A stretch of DNA of 64,000 nt from Ectocarpus siliculosus (Eukaryota > Sar > Phaeophyceae > Ectocarpales > Ectocarpaceae), in contig FN648530.1 in assembly GCA_000310025.1 (NCBI GenBank), positions 99,309-163,308 on the forward strand, in the 5' to 3' direction. Each line of letters starts with the position of its first letter. Position 1 is the first letter of the stretch. This document shows, in pieces, positions 49,536 through 61,400 of this stretch. Position numbers and translations under genes: made by a program. The notes under the pieces were generated by a model, which did not search any database, had not been told where the DNA came from, and was given only the letters and a program-made list of their open reading frames with translations.

Positions 49536-52389
49536 GGCGTGTGTTCGGTCAATGAACCAGGAATGTGCAACTGCGGTGGTGTTGTGTTTCTGCAGGCGGG
49601 GGGGGGGGGGAGGTCCCGTAGAATCAAAACTTGAGTCTAGCCTTTTGGCGGGACCGAGGTCATTTCTTTTTTAGGCACAGAGTGTGTTATGGTGTGGGGT
49701 GATGTGATGCGCGCTTGCAGCAAGAACGTGAGAGAGCGATATTCTTCGTCTTGAAGCAAATAGCCACGGCCGCTTGCAAGAAACAGGTACTTGTGTGAGG
49801 TTAGGAACGCGACAAAGGTTCGCGTGCTAGTTTGGCGTGTCAAGGAGTATTCCCAAGGGTAGAAGGTCTGAACACTTGGAAGCGTCTCTCAAGGATGTTT
49901 GCAAAACCCATGGAATGTACGAGTAAGCCGGTCGCCCCTGTGGTTCAGTTGGGAAATCCATGGCAATCTTTGTGTGCTTCTGACTCCCTAGATTGCGGGT
50001 TCTAATCTCTTCTGTCACTGGAGAATGAAAATGCCGCATTTTAGAAAGAGGAATCACGCTGTAGTCGTGAGTTCGCGAGGAAACACGAGAAGAGGGAAGG
50101 GAACCCTGACCTCAAATTGAAGGCTAGCATCTTATTGGGAAAGGCGGAGAAGAGAAGAAAGAAGAACATCTCGAGTGAGTTGAAAGCCTTCCTGCTGCGG
50201 CTGCTGCGTCACCCCGGCTGGTGCCCCAGACACTAAACTATTTAAACGTTTAGCCCGGCCCCCAGAATGGAGTGGACGAAAGTGCAAAACGTCTTCCATA
50301 GCTAGGCAATTGCGCGTAGTAGGCATCTCGACCATCCTCGTGAGCACAGGGCTCGAAGCTGTTTTCGGTTTTTGTCGTGGAGGTTTGGTGACAGTCGTTT
50401 TATTTTGTTGATCGGGCTATTTGTAGGAGGCAGCTCGATGAATTACCCGCCACCTCTCCCAACAATTTTGTGCACTTTTTAAATAAGTAATGGTATTGTT
50501 AAGTCTACAGCAGCTCACGTGGAAGAAAGGGCAGTACACTACCGTTGATGTTGTTCTGATGTTGCTGCTGTTCTTGTGCTTGTACGATTGTATCTTAGAC
50601 TGTACGAGCACGTGCATGCTTAGCTGTCGCCGTCTTGTCCAGAGCGCCTTCCTTTGTGATTCACTTTTTATTTCTGTTTTTGGCCTTTCTTTTTCGCTTG
50701 GAAGAGAGGCAAGCTCGGCAGTGTGTTTGGTGTTATTCAGGCTTAGATGGTCGAGGTAACGTGACGCAACTACAGCAGTACTGTCGCACGGTGAGGCTGG
50801 TATATGGGCGATTTGTCGAGATGGGCCAGCTGATGAAGCGAAAGAACGAGAGTACAAAAATAAGAGCTACTAGTGTTGGTACAACCATGATGGTAATGGA
50901 TGGCTATGCATATGAATGTGTCTTCATTTCGACACAACCTGGAGATTGTTTTGGGTCGCCTACTACTACTCGTGCCGGGAGGGGGGTACCTGAATGCGGC
51001 AAATGTGTGAATGAAGCATTTATTTTGTTCACGATCTGATGATAGACGTTTGATTTGGATCCGTTCATTGTTTTTTTTAATATGATAGCAGATCGCCAAT
51101 GAATGCTAATCATCCAAGTCTATTTCGGTTCTTCATGGAGGCCGTTAACAACAGCAGCAGTGGAAAAGAGTCTGCCTCATAGGTAAATGTTTTTTTCCAC
51201 CCAGAAGTTGTGTAGAATACATGCATTCATGCATCATCATCCTATGCATACCGACCGGTTGTCTGGGTGTTGTCAGATTTATTATCAGGAGAGGTGGGTG
51301 AGCAAAAGAGGGTACCCGCGCTGGAGCGAGCTAATATTTTTATTTATGATGTGTTGCTCTTGAGTCCCATCCCCTCCCCGTAGGGCCTGCCGGAGCAAGA
51401 TACATATGCGTGTTATTACTACGCGGATAGATCAGTTAGAATGAATAATCAATAATATCGATTTTCTGTACTTCATGATACACACAGATAGATAGATGAT
51501 GCACTTACTTCTGGAAACGGCGGCCTGGCTGAGGATGGGCGACACGGGGGGGGGGGGGGGGGTACTCATAGTCGTGCATGCCGTAGTCGTTTGACCATTG
51601 ACCTCGCATCCCTACAAAGCCGGGACGGAGCACGCCGGGTTCTCACCGGACCAGGCTCTCACATCACCAAGCGCGAAGCGCCGTGAGGTATTTGGCGAGT
51701 CGCATGAAGGGTGAGCTGCATCCTGCTAAGGGTGTTCGGCATCTTGTGCTTACTTCCTTGCGTACGGATGACAGCTACGTATGACTTAATTTATTTTCTG
51801 GTGCTTTCACTTCCAGAGACAGTTGTAAGCACTGTGTAACTGCCTCGAGGAAGCTTGACCATTTTAACACAACGTGGTGCGATCATCCCCCGTTGCGCGG
51901 AGTGAGGTTTCGTTATGGAGGAACAGAGAAATAAAAGAGGGAAGGGAGCAAGCTCGTTGCTCCTGGCGACTCACAGTTGTTGTTTGATCTCTTGTTTAGC
52001 CTTCTTAGACCAGGTCCGCTCAGCGCCCACTCGGAGAGTGAGAGAGCGGGGCTGGGATTTTGATCTTCCTTCAAGCTACTTCAATACCCCTCAACGTCGC
52101 CAAATATCCATATCCAAAGAAAATTCAAAATATCCAATAAGCGCTCATACAACGTTCATGAAACGCTCGTACAATGCAAATACACTAGTTGCTCCATTAC
52201 ATTAGCCCACCCTGGGAAGTCGTAGATGCAGATACTTTACCGTCAATCCAATACTCAACCTCAAATAAAGATCGAAGATGCGACTTTCCAAATCAGACAA
52301 AATAAGATAAAATAAAAGCAACTAGGGTCAGAGAAAATATTTCATCCCCGACAAATACTCCAAACCATCCCCACACCACACAGTGATGA
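49536..52389. other. Intergenic region, repeats only
   Basis: It contains a tRNA-like SINE head (49930-50012), a poly-G run (51549-51562) followed by a short sequence similar to that after the poly-G at 33520-33535, and AT-rich stretches. No supportable gene. The short plus frames near 50490-51040 show no family features. Confidence 0.5.
49930..50012 (+). mobile_element. tRNA-like SINE head (copy E, diverged)
   Basis: It reads GGTCGCCCCTGTGGTTCAGT with an A box, and a weak B box GCGGGTTCTAATCTC about 60 nt later. The downstream sequence does not match the body of copies B and C. It is either a diverged copy or another SINE subfamily. Confidence 0.55.
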
Positions 52390-54571
52390 CTACTGAGAAT
52401 CACATCGCCAACGACGGAACCAGTCTGAATCAAAATGAGCTTCGGTCGCGTTGGGCACGCAAAGGTCGGGGTGACTATTGCAACAATAGAAGAAGCTCAC
52501 ACCACCCAAACACGCGCTAGCGTACCACTGCGTACGATGTAGAACAAAACATAAAAACATGTAGCGGCCCGTAGGCGGCATGATATCAAAGCACATATCC
52601 AGATGGGGCAGCGGCCAGCTGTGCCACAACGCCTGGTGTTCGCGACGTAACGCCATCATCCGTGGAGGGGTTGGTCAACCCACGAAGACGGTGTTTTTGC
52701 AGGCACCAAGAACCACAAGGAGCATCCAAAACCGTGGAGTAACTATACTCCGGGAGAGAAAGCTTTCGAGGACCGGGGGTGTCCAAAAATCGAACAATGT
52801 ACTGGCCTGTTACGAAACTACTAATCTGCCCAAGCCACCAAAGTCCATCCAAAGCTTTGTACCAAATGTGGGCTCCGACAGGCAAAACAGAAACAGAGAA
52901 GCGAGCCAACCAAATGTCACGCGAAACCAACTCGTACCCAGGAGCAATGAAACGTTCGGCCTGATTCCGAGCAAGTTCTCTGTCGGCCGAAGCTATCCGA
53001 GCATTACGATAAGCTCGGTTTCCTTGTACGCGCTGACTAGCGTTACCAGACCAGTAAAGCAGAATGTGTTTTCTGTATTCCTGCAAATCAGACTCCCTTT
53101 CCCACGACGGTGTCAACAAACCAATCCAATGGGTCAGGTACAAGACAGCTACCACACCACCGCGTCCACGTACAATTTGGTGTCCTGAAATATTCTCAAC
53201 ATCCAGACGACTAGACTCCGCTAAAATATCATCAGCAGTCAAATTGTACGGGGGAGACTTATTACTATACGAGTGCAAAACATATTTCGACAGATTGGCC
53301 GGCATATACTTAGGCAGGTCATCCGTGTCGTATGGGTTGGTACACGGTTTGCACCGCAAGACGGAGACACGGTTGCGGGATTCTGGTCCCAGCATGTCTG
53401 ACGGCAGGTCCAGGTAGAGAAGTTTGCGCTCTACAGGTTTTCCATCCGGTGAATCCTCCGCTTTGGCCGGGCCAACAGCAAGGATTTTATACGGTCCGGT
53501 GTAGTTGAGCGAAAGCTTCGCTTTGAGCACCGAATCATCGGTGTGTTTCCGCACACCCTGCCGAATAGTAGCGGCAGAGTTGTAGACCCAAGCCCAACCA
53601 CCAACTTCGTATTTCGGGATCTGACGCTGACCGTCCAACAGTGCAGAGTTACGACGTTCGACACGCGACACCGTAATCGCATGTTGTTCCCGCACCAACG
53701 CGTAAGCTCGTCTCTGGCGTTCCACCGCAAGATTGCAGAAAGCGAGCTGGTCTCGATCCAAATTTGATGGCCACCCACGCTAGGGTGGTCCAAAACAGAA
53801 AGCGGGAGACGGGGCAACCGTCCAATATGCACTTCATTCGGCGCCAAACCTGTGGCGGTGTTTACCGAGTTGTTGTATGCAAACTCGACATGGGGAAGAT
53901 GGACGTCCCAATCGTCCTGACGCTCATTGACCACAACAGCAAGCATTTGAGCCATGGTGTGGTTAACACGCTCGGCCCCACCGTTAGTTTGGGGGTGGTA
54001 CGAACTGGTGGTGACTTTCTTGATCTTCATCAGCTCGTAAATAGCCATGGACAACTTGGAACAAAATTGCATACCATTATCCGAAAGAAGAGTCACCGGA
54101 CAACCCCACAACGCCATGTAGCGGTTGACGAAAATGTTAGCCGTTCCCTTAGCGGTAAATTCCGCCTTGGTAGTGGCATACATATCCGCCCGTCGACTGA
54201 AACGGTCCGTAAACAAAAGTATATATGCATTCCCACGGGACGTGACCGGCAATGGCCCAAAAAAATCGACGCTCACTGCAATACCCGGCCCATTCGGGGG
54301 GGGCAGAGTGAGCGTAGGCCAACGATACGTTTGCCGGGAAGTCTTGCGCGCTTGGCAAATTAAACAATGCCGAAGCCACCAACGAACGGACAAATCCATC
54401 CCAATCCACCAGAAAAATCGCTCCAACATACGTAAAGTCCGAGCGGTGCCCAGGTGAAAAGACGCGGTGGCGTGACATGCTTGTAGGACCCAAGGTCGCA
54501 ATAGCATAGGCACGTATATGCGCGGAGTCTTCGAAGGTGGGAGGCGAGTGATACGCCCGCCCGCACAACAT
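52390..54571 (-). pseudogene. Ty3/gypsy retrotransposon integrase region, frame-broken
   Basis: The minus frame 54513-53760 encodes an integrase: an HHCC zinc-binding N-terminus (ACHATASFHLG ... RHCLICQARK), then the catalytic core with Asp in SVDFFGPL, Asp in LLSDNGMQF and Glu in TNGGAERVNHT. Near 53760 the coding frame shifts to 53761-52586, which carries the integrase C-terminal region (RQRRAYALVREQH ... LSLNYTGPYKILAV). A distal segment of this frame, VWW-type VGAHIWYKALDGLWWLGQIS then YIVRFLDTPGPRKLSLPEY, resembles Tudor/chromo-like folds. Another frame change follows near 52600. Reverse transcriptase, RNase H, gag and LTRs are not recognisable in the window. It is a decayed, 5'-truncated copy. 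Confidence 0.88.
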
Positions 54572-54599
54572 GATCTACTCGACCACCAATATGGTTACC

Positions 54600-54900
54600 G
54601 CCAAAAAAAAAAAACGAGGTAAAAAAAAAACCGGTAACCTGGTTGCCGAGTTCACGAAGTGACTTGGCTTGTTTTACAACGTCGTTGCCAAGCGACGAAA
54701 ACCCAATCCCGATGGCAAACACCGAGTGGGGGGCTTGTTTTACAACGTCGTTGCCAAGCGACGAAAACCCAACCCTGACGGCAAACACCGGGGGGGGGGG
54801 GGGATGGGGGGGAGATCTCCTTAATTTGTCTTCTGTCGCGCCTGCATTATGTTCATTCGACCTCGACACGAAACACACGAACGAGTGAGTGAGTGAGTGA
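54600..54900. repeat. 66-bp tandem duplication with flanking simple repeats
   Basis: The unit GGCTTGTTTTACAACGTCGT...GACGAAAACCCAA occurs at ~54666 and ~54732 with few differences. It is followed by a poly-G run (54791) and (GAGT)n at ~54883-54902. Confidence 0.85.
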
Positions 54901-54944
54901 GTGCGTGTCTTTCTTACTTACTAAATACTGCTGTAGTACAAGTA

Positions 54945-55090
54945 TAGCATCGACGGCGCTAACCGGCTGACCAGTGAAAAGACGTCAGTGTCAGCGCGGT
55001 TGAAAACACAAAACACTTCTAAATACCATTATGACTGTGACCCCGTGAGGGGGCGGCTTGGGGGAGACTAATCTATTCTCCGGATCAAAT
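54945..55090 (+). repeat. Dispersed repeat R1 (copy 3)
   Basis: It matches 24520-24662 through GGCGCTAACCGGCTGACCA, GAAAAGACGTC, AACACTTCTAAAT, CCCCGTGAGGGGGCGGC and CTATTCTCCGGATCAAA. A short 5' piece recurs at ~56050-56075 and weakly at 48945-48975. Confidence 0.8.
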
Positions 55091-56107
55091 ACTGAAACGG
55101 TAGCAACAACAGAGGAGAACTGCACACGTCTACGAAGGCTGCTACCTTGCACTCGAGATGGTTTTGGAGTGCTTTCACCATCATCACCCTCCTTGTGGCT
55201 TCAACTCCATCGTTCTCATTATTATTATCGTCTTGACAGCAACTAACTGTTGTTCAACATTCCTTCTCTGGCCCTGCGTCGTTTGTGGTGGGGAAAGAAA
55301 GGTCATCTAGCTCGAACTTCCTCTCTTCCACGCCACGATTGATTCCCTCCTCGACTGCTGTTTTGGTCTCTGTCTTGTCCTCCTCCCGTTCCCCCTCCTC
55401 CTCCCCCTCATCCTCGTTCATCGCTGCCAAACGAATTCCTCTCACTGCCATAATCATCCTGGTCGTTTTTATCTCCGCACTACGTACTATTATACCGAGA
55501 TCCCAACCTGTTGGCCGTTGTGGCATAGAAAACGAGCCAGCTCGAAGGTAAACCGTCTCCGAAGCAAGGAAGGCTGTTTCGTCGTCGAAATTCCCCTTGC
55601 AAAAAGAGGCTTCATAATATGCCAAGTAGTGGTTGGTGATGGCTACTACATAAATCGATTATTTGTGCCTTTCTTTTTTCTTTGCCAAGACCACCAGACG
55701 TCGAAGAATAGAGCCGCAGTAAAGGAGGGTGGATCTACACCACTGTGGTTGAAAGTTCCCGCATAGCCGCATAGTGATTTGCCTTGCTTGCAGCTCGATC
55801 TTCGAAGGGCGGATCCTGGATTTTTTTTTGATCTACTTGTCGATGCTTCGACCTGCGGATGGATGGGCTTACTATTTGTTACTTGCTTCTTCTGAATGAA
55901 GAACGGACTTGGCGCAGAGTTCCTCTCTTCTTGATCTCCTGCGTGTAAAATCCTGGGGGGATCACCAAATCCATATATATATATATATCTTGTGCCTTTC
56001 CTTGTGTACATGTCTTTCTTGTTACTATAGAGTATACTGCTGCTGTAGCATCGATGGCGCTAACTGGCTGACCAAGATTGGTTGTGTGTGTGTTACATAC
56101 ATACACA
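55091..56107. other. No gene seen
   Basis: The open frames here (for example minus 55625-55254, Glu-rich) reflect a CT-rich run near 55370-55430. There is a short (AT)n at 55973-55990. I see no exon structure or family motif. Confidence 0.4.
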
Positions 56108-56645
56108 GTCTACACTCTACATCATGACTTTAAAGTGTAGTTCAGCAATGTATGCATAGTTTCCCCTTTGTGCGAAGGTGTACCGATTCTGGTAAAAGTC
56201 AATCGACGGATACCCTGCGGTATGTCTACACTCTACATCATGACTTTAGAGTTTAGTTCAGCAATCAATGTATGCATGCATGATGCATAGTTTCCCCTTT
56301 GTGCGAAGGTGTACCGATTCTGGTAAAAGTCAATCGACGGATACCCTGCGAATCGGGTCCTCCTTAACACTCTCCACCCACAGAATTTACCCTCAACTGG
56401 GAACCTCTTGTGGCCAGGACGGGTAATTCGATGGAAGTGTCACAAGGTTCTTTATAGGATCGATTCCAAGAGGTGTTCTCAGGACTGACACACATTGTGT
56501 CCATGGGAAATGTCCAAGTCAGGAGAAAAAATGTGCACCCAAGGAGATTCGAACCAGTATCCTGCTGACGCCATGTGCGAAGGTGTACCGATTCTGGTAA
56601 AAGTCAATCGACGGATACCCTGCGAATCGGGTCCTCCTTAACATT
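56108..56645. repeat. 116-bp tandem repeat with a separated third partial unit
   Basis: A unit starting GTCTACACTCTACATCATGA and containing GTGCGAAGGTGTACCGATTC and AATCGACGGATACCCTGCG occurs at 56108 and 56224. The second half recurs at ~56575-56645, followed by the same CGGGTCCTCCTTAACA as the second unit. Confidence 0.88.
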
Positions 56646-56691
56646 TGGACAAAAAAGCGGGCGGTGAAACTTCTGTACCTACACTTTATTA

Positions 56692-56908
56692 CCGTATATG
56701 ACACAAGATAACACACCCCCTTGGCCGATTTTCAAAGCTCAATTTCTCAACAGCAGGAAGAGTCACAGCGCCGAAAACGGCGGCGTTGGAACCGTCTCGT
56801 CGAGAGCTGTTCGAAAACGTATTGTTTCGTTTATGCATCCTCTTCGTCGTGGAGTAATCGAGCTTTGAAAATCGGTCCAGGGGGTGTGTTATCTTGTGTC
56901 ATATACGG
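56692..56908. mobile_element. Complete MITE, Tc1/mariner-like (TA duplication)
   Basis: It is a 217-bp element with ~53-bp terminal inverted repeats: left CCGTATATGACACAAGATAA..., and the right end is its reverse complement with about three mismatches. It is flanked by TA at 56690-56691 and TA at 56909-56910. There is no coding capacity. TA duplication points to Tc1/mariner-type transposases acting in trans. A truncated relative is at 640-765. Confidence 0.88.
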
Positions 56909-57370
56909 TAGTGGGCCCTCTATCATCTTGTTGTAGTGCCGGTATAAAAGTGTCCGCAAGTACGTATCCAATGTCGTACACCTGGCACTATTCAAAGGAC
57001 AGAACGACTTGGGTATTTCAGTGTGTGCGAGCCGAAAACACCGGCACACTTATACGGGCACCCGGCACTAGTCGACCGGCACTACTAATAATACAGGGCT
57101 CACCATCACCACTCACCACCTCATTGTACTACGTACGGCTGCATGAACAGATGGTTGGCAGATGATGCAACGACCACAAGAAGACCTACCTGTCTTTTTT
57201 TTTTTTCTTATATGACACAACGAATCCATCTCTATCTTTTTTGAAACGGACTTTCTAATTCGCCGTGTGGCCTTCCACGGGCAACCCCTCATTTTCCGAA
57301 TTTTGAATCACCACCAAAGAAAGCCTCTCAGCAGCTAGACCTCGATTGCCGAGGAGAATCGTCACCGCGG

Positions 57371-58459
57371 ATGAAGGGCTTATTCTGGACGCCTGATTGC
57401 CATCATCATCATCATGCACCTCCGGCTTCTTGGCCGTTTTCTTTCGTTTTGTCGGTCGGTGGCATCACCCCAGAATCTGCGGCGGGAAAAAGGAAAATCA
57501 AGCTGCGGCCAACCAAGCGGCGGCCTTGTACTGCTGCGTGTATGTATGCGGTTTCCAGCTCGGGTAGATGCACGCGCGACCTGTGACCGTTGGGATATAT
57601 CGAGGTGGGGGTCCGCATGGCTCGAAACGTTAATTTCCAAGCTTCGAAGACCTTCATTTTTTCCTCATCCGACATCGGCAGAGCAGTGGTTGATTGCTGT
57701 TGTTGATGTATTTATGTGACCGCATGTAGAGCGGGTCTGGTAAGCTGTGTATGTATCCTGAAAAAATACCCACAAGAGGAGAGGACAGGTTCGGCATGCC
57801 CAGTCATCGTGAACATTGTGTGTCGAAAGAGATGAGAACCCTAGCTGGCAAACCCGCCGCGTGTGTGTGTGCCACAGCAACAGCAACAACAACGGACAGG
57901 CCCCCCAGACCCCAGACCCCTCAAACAACATATGGACTTCCCACCCTGCTCCATTGAGTCGAACGACAAGAACAGAATATATGGATGGATTTAGGGAAAA
58001 GAGGCAAGATATCTCTACCACACAGCGGTTGACCACACAGCGATTGTGGGGGTAGAACTTGCAGAAATTGCTCTACCCTGATGATGTCTGCGGAGCGAGC
58101 ATGAATCCCCTCTCTCTCCCGTCCTCCCTTGTTCTTGGTCCGGCGGGGCGTGCAGTGCCCAGTGTACGCACTATACTGCTATGTGTAGTTAATTAATGTT
58201 TGCGTGTTTCGTCAGCAACATGTCCATGAAATGAAAACAAGAGGGCGACCGAAGAACAATTTCGGCGGGGTCGAAAGGGTCGTCACCGGCATTGAGCCGA
58301 AACACACCGAGGCTAAAATTTGCGGGGGAGCGGGTACATTTTTCATTCCGACGTAAAAAAAGAGAAAAAGAGAGCTTGTTCGCACGTTCGCACGTTGCCA
58401 CAGCAGCAGCAGCAGCCGCACACAGCGGCTTCATCGATTCATTGGTTGAGACGGGTGGC
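57371..58459. other. No supported gene; possible 5' region of the zinc-cluster gene
   Basis: Open frames on both strands at 57412-57720 overlap and none has splice sites or motifs I can use. A 5' untranslated region or promoter of the zinc-cluster gene may lie at ~58100-58459; the CAG run at 58401-58415 is just before its start. Confidence 0.35.
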
Positions 58460-61400
58460 ATGACGAATAGTTGGACGGGTGCACCGGACCCGACTGGGCT
58501 CCGCCTGTCCAAGGTCTACCGCTCGGTGAAGAAAAGCTGCTCGTTCTGCATCAAGCGCAAGAGGTATTGCGACGGGTTCGCGAGGAAACGCTGCAGGCAA
58601 GCAAATTACTTGTGTTCTTTATTTTTTGGTACAACACGGGTCAGGCAGCCAGCGGCCTGTGAGGTCGGAGTAGTTGCGGCGGTGTGTCATTCTTTTCTCG
58701 TGCTGTATGCATAGTAGGTGGGGATTGCATGCATTCGAAGCGGTGCTGGACACAGGCAGACCATGATAGCAAGCACGTGGTGTCAAACACAGCAGTTTCG
58801 TACATAGATAGCAACGACGCATGTATGACATGAGTATTTGTATCCTATAGACTAGAACACCTCGCCCCAAAGGCGGACAATATTGAGGATGATCGTGGGT
58901 TGCTTTGTTTTTGTCCAGCCACTGCTGGAAATTCGAAAACTCACAAGGTGCGGCGGGGGCCTCTGTTACGCGCTATGTATCCATCCATCCTTGCTTACTT
59001 CACTTGGCGCCTTCCTTCCTTCCTCGCATCTGTCTATCTACATTCCACCCCTCCCGTCCCGTTGTGCATTCAATCCCAATTTCGAATGTGACAATCAATC
59101 GGGATGTTCGTGGAACATGAAGTTTATGTATGGAGCTCTCCTTGCGTCATTTTCGGGTCATTTTCCAGACCGGATAATAGGATAATACATGTACGAAGTA
59201 CACCAGACGGACACCACCACCAATCACTCTATTTTCCGTCTTGGAACAACGAAGACATGATGACGTGTAATTTGTCGCCGGGAGGCGCGAGTACTTTGCC
59301 GAGCGCGTTGTCCGGTAGGTATCGTTGGAGCCATTCACACCTTGAAGCGGTGCATACATATTTGTTTACGTTGGTGGGTTCTAACGCTCGGTCGGGTGCC
59401 GATACGGCGGATTATTTCTGAAACTTTCATAAAGAGCAACGTTCATCATACAGCGGTGTTCAGCGCAAGGGGTGGGGTGTGCGTGGAAGTGTAGACGCCT
59501 GTGGTCGTAGTCATTGACGTTCTACAAGACGCTGCTGCTGGTGCACTTTCTTGTCCAAAGAGCACAAGACTCTCACTGCTCTTTTCATTCATCATTTGGA
59601 AACCGCGCTGGTGCGGGTGGCCACCTCTCGCTAAAACGACCACAACCAACCGTGTAACGTCGGCCAATCGTCTTTTTTTTGTTGATGATAACGAATTCAT
59701 CTCTACCACTATTTATAATACCTATGGAAAAGAGTCTTATGCAAATGGTCAGCAATAATCCATAGCGTCAGCGAAAGCTACCTGTATGTCATGTTTATTT
59801 TTTATTTTCTTGGTGTGTAGAACGTGCGAATCAAATTATTTTGTTACGATTAGAAAACAAAACAAAACGAAGAGAGCAGTGGTGGTGGGATGCAGCCCCG
59901 CGCGCCCTGGCGAACTTCCCTGCGGCTCCCAGCCGTTGTACTTTCCTTCTCCCATGGATGAAAACGGAACAAAATCTCGCACTCATTCAGGAGAGTGCTC
60001 GACCGGCATATGAAAATGGCCAGTGGAACATCTGTACATGAAAATAACACAATAATACTCCTCCTCCATTCATCCTTCGCGTGCACGGCTTACTGTGTGT
60101 CAACCGAGTGCGGGTTGCATCGATATCCACATGGGGGGCGAGCGATTTACATCCAATCTGGCCCATGGTAAATCTGTGTATCTGTATGTAGAGAGTAGCA
60201 GCAGACCGATCTTTGATCACCATATTTTTCACGAATGAATGTGGTACAGCACGCGGGGTGCTGACGACTTGGTCGAGAGCAGTGGTTGACGGGAAATTTT
60301 CCGAGGAAACTTCCTGGCTACACCACCAGGGTTGTAATATATAGCCCGAGAATACGCTAGGAAGGTGGGTGGGGAGGAGGCCCTAAGATTTACCCCGATG
60401 AACAAAGCGCTTCCTTTGGCAACCACTGGTTGCTGTTCGGACCGGGTGCGCTGTACGTTTTTTTATCGGCTTGAAGCTATAGGATATTTTCGCTATCCCT
60501 AACCCCAACCCAACCGCCCAACCGACCCGACCCAAACCTTTTTTTTTTTATTGTCTTGACTTCAAATCAGCGCTCACAGCACTGCATAGTGCCGTTTGCT
60601 CCAACCCGCGGTCACACAAAAGAGCCCCTCTCTACCCTCCCCTCCTGCGGTACTTTGCCTTCGATTTTTAATGCGAGAAGAGTTCAGCACTCTCTTCCCT
60701 CTGTGTACACACGAACTAGCGCTATCTACTAGGCCAGGAGCGGAAGCGAGAGAAAAACCACTTTGCAAGAAACGCTCGCTTACGCCGGGATTCGAACCCT
60801 TGACCTGACCTCTAGCAGGTTTCGAGGATACCAACTAGACCACCGGGGCGACCTATGGCATTGATTGGAAAGTCCCTGTGCCAAGCAAGCCTAGGCCGCG
60901 GCAAGACGCGGCAAGACGCGGCAAGACGCGGCGCTTTGTTGAGTCCTAGGTCACTGTACCAAACGACGCTAGGTTGCTGCACGTTGAAAAAGCTAGGTTG
61001 CTGCACCGTTTTCGTTCAAGGTTTACAGCAGTGCACACGGCGCGCATTTTTTTTTCTGGGCCTCGTCATGTTACTTATACCCCTCTCTTCGTTCGTCTCT
61101 TGGTGACGCACGAGCGCTACTCAACACTCTGCACCTTTCGTTTTCGTCGCCTTGTACTATTAATGATAATAATTTAATGTACCGACGTCCATGATGGTAA
61201 TTCTGCAGCTTCTGCATCGCCAAGAAGCAGCCGGGATGCCACTACCAGCTGCGCGTGCCGACATTGCCCGGCGTGTCGACAAGCAAGAATTCGGCACGTG
61301 CTCAACATGATCCCTTCCCTATGACGGGTGTAAGCTTTTGGTGCACCGACGAAGAGGGGGGCAACACGTCCCCCGCCGACTGTACGGCGGAGGCGGGCCC

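Noticed and set aside
57412-57720. Overlapping open frames on both strands
   Set aside because: No motif, no usable splice sites, and the strands cannot be distinguished by composition.
58920-58952. Alternative second exon of the zinc-cluster gene (CHCWKFENSQ)
   Set aside because: It provides the fifth Cys but not the sixth at the right spacing, while the 61209 exon completes the cluster exactly.
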